Part shown: positions 23,465 through 28,108 of the stretch, in pieces
Layout: every line of letters begins with the position of its first letter
Position numbering within the stretch: the stretch's first letter is position 1
DNA from: JAGNRR01 sp964389575
Lineage (GTDB): Bacteria > Bacteroidota > Bacteroidia > Chitinophagales > Chitinophagaceae
Assembly: GCA_964389575.1 (NCBI GenBank)
Contig: CAYMFF010000038.1
Location: forward strand, 1-28,108
Direction of reading: 5' to 3'
Length of the DNA stretch: 28,108 bases
The notes under the pieces: model-generated
What the model was told of the DNA's origin: nothing
The model's database searches: none
The model's input: the letters and a program-made list of their open reading frames with translations, nothing else
Program-made: the position numbers and the translations under genes

Positions 23465-25627
23465 ATGAAAAAAATTACTCTTATTTTACTTAGCATCTTA
23501 TACGTTCAATTTGCGCAGGCCTCACATATTGCAGGTGCTGAAATTTGGTATGAACATGATACCTTAAATATTTATGAAGTTCATTTAAAACTTTACCGAG
23601 ATTGCGGACCTGGAAGTGCTGCTTTGGGTTCAACGGCAAATGTTCAAATTAATTCTTCAACTATTACTTCACCTATTACGCTATCATTAGATACAGCAGG
23701 TACCAATGATCCTAATAATGGTTCGGTGGTTAATACTTGCGTTCCTAATAATTGCACAACGCCTTCGTCGAATATGTTCGGTCTTGAAATGTGGCACTAT
23801 ACCGGAACTGTTACCTTGCCGAATGTTGCAGCTGATTGGGAATTTAAATTTACTACTTGTTGTCGTAATCCAAATAGCACGGTCTCCAGCTCAGGAACAA
23901 TGGTTCGCACCACGCTCAATAATCTAGTTACTCCATTTAATAATGGCTTGAGCGTACCTTATAACACACCATACTACTATTCGTTAAATGTAAATAATGC
24001 GATAAGTTTTGCTGCCTATGAATCTGATGGCGATAGTTTAGATTACCAACTAACCGCAGCGAGATTTGCTAATGGCATTTGCCCTTATTTGAATGGCAAT
24101 ACTCCGCAAAGCCCTTTTCCAAACAGTGTACTCAGTTTGAACAACCAAACGGGTTTGCTCACATTTACGCCAACAGTGGTTGGTACTTATGTTGTAGCAA
24201 TTGAAACGCAAGAGTATAGAAGTGGTGTTCTTATTGGAAGTTCAACAAGAGATTATCAAGTCACGGTTATATCAGGCGCAACTAATAATTTGCCCAATTT
24301 ATCCGGTGTAAATGGTACAAGTTCTTTTGTCAAAACCATTAATGCATGTGGAACCAATGCTATGACTTTTACAATTAATTCAAGCGATCCTGATGTGGGT
24401 AATACTACGGATATTACAAATGTTATAACGCCAAGCGGCGCTTCATTTACAACCAATACAGCCGCTAATCAGGTGGGCACATTTACTTGGACGCCGAGCT
24501 TGTCAGATATCCGTGCTCAGCCTCATATTTTAGTACTGGAAGTACAAGATAATAATTGTGGTACAAGGCAAGAAGTATACCAGCTTTATGTAAATCAGTG
24601 CAATCCGGATAGTGTTTGGGCTGGCGATGCGAATGCTGATTTTACTTGTGATAATTATGATATTCTGAATATTGGAATTGCTAATGGAACTTCAGGAGTG
24701 ATTCGTTTATTAGCAACGACGAGCTGGCAAGCAGAATGGTGTGGTAATTGGACCAATAATTTCGTGAGTGGTATTAACTACAAGCATGCTGATTGTAATG
24801 GTGACGGCACGGTGAATAGCACTGATTTAGCCGCAGTTGCGGCAAACTATGGTTTAGTACATCAAAAAACAAACCAAGTGGGTCAATATAAAACGTTAGG
24901 TTTGCCAGATTTGTATTGCGATGTAACTAGCGTGCAAGCGAACAAAGGAAGCACCGTTTCAATACCGATTATGTTAGGAACGATAGGTTCTGAGATGAAT
25001 GATTTTTATGGAATAGCAGCAACCGTAGAATTGCTCAATGCTCAAACTTCGGCGCCGATAGCCATTAGTAAAAATGTAAGTTGGATAGGAAATGGTACCA
25101 ATTCATTTGACTTCGAACAGAATGTGGCTCCCAATAAATCAGCTTTTACTTTTGTAAGAAACGATCAACAAAATTTGATGAATCAGCAAGGTCAAATTGG
25201 TGAAATTAGTTTTCCTATTAGCGCTAATAGTACATTTGGTAGCAAAGTGATTATTCAGTTTTCTGATATCAGAATGATTAAAAATGACGGCGAAGAAATC
25301 ACAGACTACAATGTGCTTTCTGACACATTAGAAATATTAGGACCTACAAGTATTAATGATCTTGGACAAAATAATTCTATTACGGTATATCCAAACCCAA
25401 CTAACGGCGGTTCTGTTTTATTTATAGAAACGAGCCAAGAAGATAATTTTCAAGTTCAGTTATTAGATATGGTTGGTCGAGTAGTAAATAAGAACATATT
25501 TTCTGGGAAACTAACATCGGGTAAGCATGAATTAAAATTTGATATGAATGATTTGGCCCAAGGCGAATATCTATTAGAAATTAGATCAGAATTGGGTAAA
25601 AAAGTAATTCCTATTCAGAAGCGATAG
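23465..25627 (+). CDS. T9SS surface protein with dockerin-like and cohesin-like domains (copy 2)
   Basis: This 720-aa paralogue of the preceding gene has exactly the same length. The signal peptide is 1-19 (ending FAQAS). Its N-region starts HIAGAEIWYEHDTLN and keeps LYRDCGPG and TCCRNP, hallmarks of Bacteroidetes surface proteins of this class, which copy 1 has lost. The dockerin-like loops (DANADFTCDNYD, DCNGDGTVNSTD), cohesin-like domain and T9SS sorting domain (VYPNPTNGG, DMVGR, LAQGEYLLEI) follow at the same positions. An in-frame upstream ATG at 23336 lies inside copy 1, so MKKITLILLS at 23465 is taken as the start. The 55-nt gap carries no terminator or clear promoter, so the pair is probably one operon. 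Confidence 0.8.
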   Translation: MKKITLILLSILYVQFAQASHIAGAEIWYEHDTLNIYEVHLKLYRDCGPGSAALGSTANVQINSSTITSPITLSLDTAGTNDPNNGSVVNTCVPNNCTTPSSNMFGLEMWHYTGTVTLPNVAADWEFKFTTCCRNPNSTVSSSGTMVRTTLNNLVTPFNNGLSVPYNTPYYYSLNVNNAISFAAYESDGDSLDYQLTAARFANGICPYLNGNTPQSPFPNSVLSLNNQTGLLTFTPTVVGTYVVAIETQEYRSGVLIGSSTRDYQVTVISGATNNLPNLSGVNGTSSFVKTINACGTNAMTFTINSSDPDVGNTTDITNVITPSGASFTTNTAANQVGTFTWTPSLSDIRAQPHILVLEVQDNNCGTRQEVYQLYVNQCNPDSVWAGDANADFTCDNYDILNIGIANGTSGVIRLLATTSWQAEWCGNWTNNFVSGINYKHADCNGDGTVNSTDLAAVAANYGLVHQKTNQVGQYKTLGLPDLYCDVTSVQANKGSTVSIPIMLGTIGSEMNDFYGIAATVELLNAQTSAPIAISKNVSWIGNGTNSFDFEQNVAPNKSAFTFVRNDQQNLMNQQGQIGEISFPISANSTFGSKVIIQFSDIRMIKNDGEEITDYNVLSDTLEILGPTSINDLGQNNSITVYPNPTNGGSVLFIETSQEDNFQVQLLDMVGRVVNKNIFSGKLTSGKHELKFDMNDLAQGEYLLEIRSELGKKVIPIQKR
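24599..25345 (+). repeat. Near-identical segment, copy 2 of a 747-bp duplication
   Basis: Counterpart of 22381-23127 at a constant offset of 2218 bp. It encodes the second set of dockerin-like and cohesin-like domains. Changes against copy 1 include synonymous ones (for example WAGDANADFTCDNYD coded with different third bases), so the duplication is not brand new. Confidence 0.75.
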
Positions 25628-25635
25628 TACCTTTG
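25628..25635 (+). promoter_or_regulatory. -7 promoter box of tsaE
   Basis: TACCTTTG, an exact TAnnTTTG match, lies immediately after the stop of copy 2 (25625-25627). It ends 4 nt before the GTG at 25640. No TTG is seen at -33. If used, tsaE would be read from a leaderless or nearly leaderless mRNA. Confidence 0.45.
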
Positions 25636-25639
25636 CTTG

Positions 25640-26053
25640 GTGCAAATCGAGTATACCTTAAGCGAGATTACATCAATCGCTCAAAAAATTTTGGAAGAAA
25701 CAGGGCACGCTAAGTGCCTTGCTTTTTTTGCTCCTATGGGTGCAGGAAAGACAACATTAATCCATCAAATTTGTGTAGTACTCGGAGTAACCGATACGGT
25801 TTCAAGCCCAACTTATTCTATCATTAATGAGTACCGCACCCATAAAGATGAATTGATTGTACATATGGATTGGTATCGTCTAGAAGATGAAACAGACGCT
25901 TTGAATACCGGTGTTGAAGATTATATGTTGGGTGCTAATTTGTGTCTGATTGAGTGGCCAGAGCGGGCCGTAAATTTATTGCCTAAGGATTGTATTCGCA
26001 TCGAGTTGAAGGTCTTAACAGATACGCGGAGACACATTTGTATAATTAAGTAA
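25640..26053 (+). CDS. tsaE: tRNA threonylcarbamoyladenosine biosynthesis ATPase TsaE
   Basis: This 137-aa cytoplasmic P-loop protein has Walker A APMGAGKTT (32-40), the TsaE switch segment SPTYSIINEY, a second conserved WYRLED segment, and LIEWPERA near the C-terminus, all typical of TsaE. With TsaB and TsaD it supports formation of t6A at position 37 of ANN-reading tRNAs. No ATG is available; GTG at 25640 (QIEYTLSEIT) and TTG one codon earlier are the candidates, and GTG is preferred. The gene lies 12 nt after copy 2 of the surface protein and ends 12 nt from the stop of the opposing permease gene. Confidence 0.9.
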   Translation: MQIEYTLSEITSIAQKILEETGHAKCLAFFAPMGAGKTTLIHQICVVLGVTDTVSSPTYSIINEYRTHKDELIVHMDWYRLEDETDALNTGVEDYMLGANLCLIEWPERAVNLLPKDCIRIELKVLTDTRRHICIIK

Positions 26054-26065
26054 AATTTATCATGA

Positions 26066-27283
26066 TTAACGAACCCGAAGTTCGATAGGGCGTTCGGATG
26101 CTTTTTTGGCTGGCCAATAACCTGCTAAAAGAGCTATAACTATCACGGTAAAAATGATGAGTACAAAATCTTGCCAATGCATTTCTACTGGATAGCTCTC
26201 TACTAAAAAGTTGTCGTCACCCAATTTTAAAAAGCCAAAATTTCCTTGCAGTACCGCAAATAAAATGGCAATTACACTGCCAATTAATGCGCCGATTAGC
26301 GAAATCAGGACACTGGTGCTGAGGAATATTTTTTTAATAAAAGAAGTGTCACTTCCCATTGTTCTGAGTATGGCTATGTCTTTTTGTTTTTCAAGAATCA
26401 GCATGGCCAAACAACCAATGATATTAAATGAAGCAATAAAAAGCATTAAACTTAATATGGCATAAACCGCCCAACGTTCTGAGTTTAATATCATAAAGAG
26501 CGTTTTATTTTGCTCGTAACGTGTTTCTACTTTTAAGTTTTTATCTTTTACAATTGTTTGAAGCGAAGCTTTAATTCTTTCAGGATTCGCTCCTGGTTTC
26601 AATGCAATTTCTATTGAAGAATATGCGTTCTCTTTTCCTAACAGGTTTTGTACAATGTGGAGGGGCGCAAATGCATATTTGTCATCAATTTCATCCTGCA
26701 AATAAAAAACGCCTTGCACGGCAAAATCTTGTTGGCTAAACGAGCTGATACTATTTAGATTGTAACCTTTTGAATTTCTAAAAGCATAAGAGGTTACTGG
26801 TAAAAGACTTTTTTCGCTGGTGCCGAGCTTATTGGCAATGCCCAATCCCAAAACGAGATTAGCACGTTTATCATTAAAATTTAAAATCCCGTGTGTCACA
26901 GATTGGTCCAACTGGGTCACATCTGTATAGTTGCTATCAATTCCTTTTATAGTAGCAATTGCCTGATCCTCGCCATGATTTAATAAAACTTTTTCTTCTA
27001 ATGTGTAGCTTACCGCTCTGATACCTTCAAGCTCATTCAAGGATTTTACTATGCCGTAATTGGTTGTGAAAGTTTTGCCGGTGCTAGTAGATATTTTGAT
27101 TTCCGGATAAAAGGAATTGTATAAATCTTTAATGAATCCTTCAAAACCATTGAAAACTGAAAGTATAATTAGTAACGCGGCTGTGCCAATGGCGATGGCC
27201 GAAATGCTGACCCATGAGATAATATTTATCGCATTGGTAGATTTTTTAGAACGGAAATAACGCCAAGCAAACTGGAAGTACAC
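26066..27283 (-). CDS. LolC/LolE-family ABC transporter permease (lipoprotein export type)
   Basis: This 405-aa inner-membrane protein has one N-terminal transmembrane segment (about 23-46, WVSISAIAIGTAALLIILSVF). A large periplasmic MacB-type core domain follows (about 50-265), then three membrane segments at about 270-298, 315-348 and 370-398. The last three form the FtsX-type domain (EKQKDIAILRTMGSD, then a coupling helix and C-terminal LLAGYWPAKKASE). This layout is that of LolC/E proteins, which release lipoproteins from the inner membrane together with an ATPase; MacB-like and other FtsX permeases look similar. No ATPase gene is adjacent here. The start is GTG at 27283 (MYFQFAWRYF), just after a TACCTTTG box. 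Confidence 0.85.
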   Translation of the reverse strand: MYFQFAWRYFRSKKSTNAINIISWVSISAIAIGTAALLIILSVFNGFEGFIKDLYNSFYPEIKISTSTGKTFTTNYGIVKSLNELEGIRAVSYTLEEKVLLNHGEDQAIATIKGIDSNYTDVTQLDQSVTHGILNFNDKRANLVLGLGIANKLGTSEKSLLPVTSYAFRNSKGYNLNSISSFSQQDFAVQGVFYLQDEIDDKYAFAPLHIVQNLLGKENAYSSIEIALKPGANPERIKASLQTIVKDKNLKVETRYEQNKTLFMILNSERWAVYAILSLMLFIASFNIIGCLAMLILEKQKDIAILRTMGSDTSFIKKIFLSTSVLISLIGALIGSVIAILFAVLQGNFGFLKLGDDNFLVESYPVEMHWQDFVLIIFTVIVIALLAGYWPAKKASERPIELRVR

Positions 27284-27287
27284 TAGA

Positions 27288-27295
27288 CAAAGGTA
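27288..27295 (-). promoter_or_regulatory. -7 promoter box of the LolC/E-like gene
   Basis: Minus strand TACCTTTG, an exact TAnnTTTG match, then TCTA and GTG. The spacing of 4 nt is the same as in tsaE. No TTG appears at -33. The remaining divergent gap up to 27488 is AT-rich and otherwise shows only the response regulator's promoter-like box. Confidence 0.5.
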
Positions 27296-27462
27296 GGTAG
27301 TAGCCAGTAGTTAGTCATAAGTATTTGGTTCTAAGTGTATTCTTTTTATAATGTGGAAATGCAATATTTTGAATCAGCTTGCTATTTCTAACTGATTGTG
27401 TATCCCAACCGTTTTAACATAATCTTACACGCACAAAGTAGTCATAGGCCTAAACCTAGCGC

Positions 27463-27470
27463 TAAATTTG
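27463..27470 (+). promoter_or_regulatory. -7 promoter box of the response regulator gene
   Basis: TAAATTTG, an exact TAnnTTTG match, 18 nt before the ATG at 27489. No TTG is present at 19 nt upstream. Confidence 0.4.
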
Positions 27471-27488
27471 AATTCAAACACATTGATT

Positions 27489-28108
27489 ATGGAACAGGTA
27501 AAATCAAAAATATTATTAGTAGAAGACGACACGAACTTTGGAAAAGTTTTAAAAAACTATTTAGAGTTAAACGATTTTGTAGTAGAGCTAGCGCGCGATG
27601 GCATATTAGGTTTGGCGGCCTTTAAAAGAGAGAAATTTGACCTTTGTATTTGCGATGTCATGATGCCTAATTTGGACGGTTTTTCGTTAGGTGAAGAAAT
27701 TAGAAATATTGATCCCGATGTTCCATTGTTTTTCCTAACAGCAAAAAACATGAAGGAAGACATCTTGCATGGTTATAAATTAGGTGCTGATGATTACATC
27801 TTAAAACCATTTGATAGTGAAGTACTACTTCATAAAATTATGGCGATTATCAAAAGAAGTACGGAGCAACAAGCGGAGCAAAATGGTAATGTAGAATTCG
27901 ACTTTGGAAAATTTCATTTCAATAGCAAATTGAGAGAACTTAAAATAGAAGATACGATGTTTAATCTATCTCCGAAAGAAAATGATTTATTGCGAATGCT
28001 TTGTGAGTATAAAAATGATTTACTTCCTCGTGAATTAGCGCTTAAAAGAATTTGGGGTAGCGATACTTACTTCAATGGTCGTAGTATGGATGTTTATATT
28101 GCCAAACT
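27489..28108 (+). CDS. OmpR/PhoB-type response regulator (3' end beyond the window)
   Basis: The frame is open from ATG 27489 to the end of the window (206 codons, no stop). The receiver domain (about 5-122) has the acidic pair D13/D14, phosphoacceptor D56 (CDVMMPNLDG), T84 (FLTAKN) and K106 (ILKPF). A winged-helix DNA-binding domain starts near 133 (VEFDFGKFHF, then FNLSPKENDLLRMLC and RELALKRIWG) and continues into SMDVYIAK, where the window stops. It would act as a phosphorylation-controlled transcription factor. Its histidine kinase and target genes are not in the window. Bacteroidetes RprY-type regulators have this same layout, but I do not assign that name. Confidence 0.9.
   Translation, partial: MEQVKSKILLVEDDTNFGKVLKNYLELNDFVVELARDGILGLAAFKREKFDLCICDVMMPNLDGFSLGEEIRNIDPDVPLFFLTAKNMKEDILHGYKLGADDYILKPFDSEVLLHKIMAIIKRSTEQQAEQNGNVEFDFGKFHFNSKLRELKIEDTMFNLSPKENDLLRMLCEYKNDLLPRELALKRIWGSDTYFNGRSMDVYIAK

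Noticed and set aside
27398..27625. Plus-strand frame upstream of and overlapping the response regulator
   Set aside because: It overlaps the receiver domain in another frame and spans the likely promoter of the regulator gene.
1..28108. CRISPR arrays, tRNA/rRNA genes, insertion sequences, phage or toxin-antitoxin modules
   Set aside because: I looked for regularly spaced repeats, cloverleaf-like and transposase-like sequences on both strands and saw none; the only large repeat is the paralogue pair.

Overview
The window looks like a piece of a Bacteroidota (Bacteroidetes) chromosome, low in GC, probably near Chitinophagales/Saprospirales. Four things point there: three predicted secreted proteins end in a type A type-IX-secretion (T9SS) sorting domain; there is a lipoprotein with an SCKK-type lipobox; start codons lack purine-rich Shine-Dalgarno sites; and the Bacteroidetes -7 promoter element TAnnTTTG recurs just upstream of starts. 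I see no rRNA, tRNA, CRISPR array, insertion sequence, prophage or integration site. Most of it is core and envelope metabolism, and I did not find a convincing new multi-gene system.

Layout. 1-39 is the acidic tail of an upstream gene, closed by a perfect-palindrome terminator shared with the next gene. 100-6700 is a minus-strand block: a SerB-like HAD phosphatase, aspS, a secreted beta-barrel-like protein, a secreted six-Asp-box beta-propeller, an NTF2-like protein and glmM. 6829-8926 (plus) holds a methyltransferase overlapping a PAP2 lipid phosphatase by ATGA, then a ZIP metal transporter. The ZIP gene meets a T9SS cargo gene (minus) tail to tail, sharing a TTAA at the stops. fumC (plus) runs from a good promoter to a bidirectional terminator shared with a 609-aa lipoprotein gene (minus). 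14059-16329 (minus) carries a crotonase-fold enzyme and a queuosine-precursor transporter overlapping a DUF3667 membrane zinc-ribbon protein. A small exported protein (plus) follows. 16932-21139 (minus) carries a copper P-type ATPase, a VOC protein, tag, fabG and an otherwise easily missed 49-aa single-membrane-segment ORF.

21247-25627 (plus) is the most distinctive part. Two tandem paralogues, each exactly 720 aa, share the order signal peptide, Bacteroidetes surface-protein N-region, dockerin-like calcium-loop pair, cohesin-like sandwich and T9SS sorting domain. Their C-terminal halves are almost identical and align without gaps, while their N-terminal halves have diverged. tsaE (plus), a LolC/E-type permease (minus) and the start of an OmpR-type response regulator (plus, cut by the window end) complete the window.

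The genes serve cell-envelope building (glmM, PAP2, fabG, LolC/E-like permease), surface display (T9SS cargo, lipoprotein, barrel-like protein), metal handling (ZIP, CopA), tRNA charging and modification (aspS, tsaE, queuosine precursor uptake), DNA repair (tag) and the TCA cycle (fumC). Short leaders and several start codons only 4-6 nt after a -7-like box suggest some leaderless or nearly leaderless transcripts.
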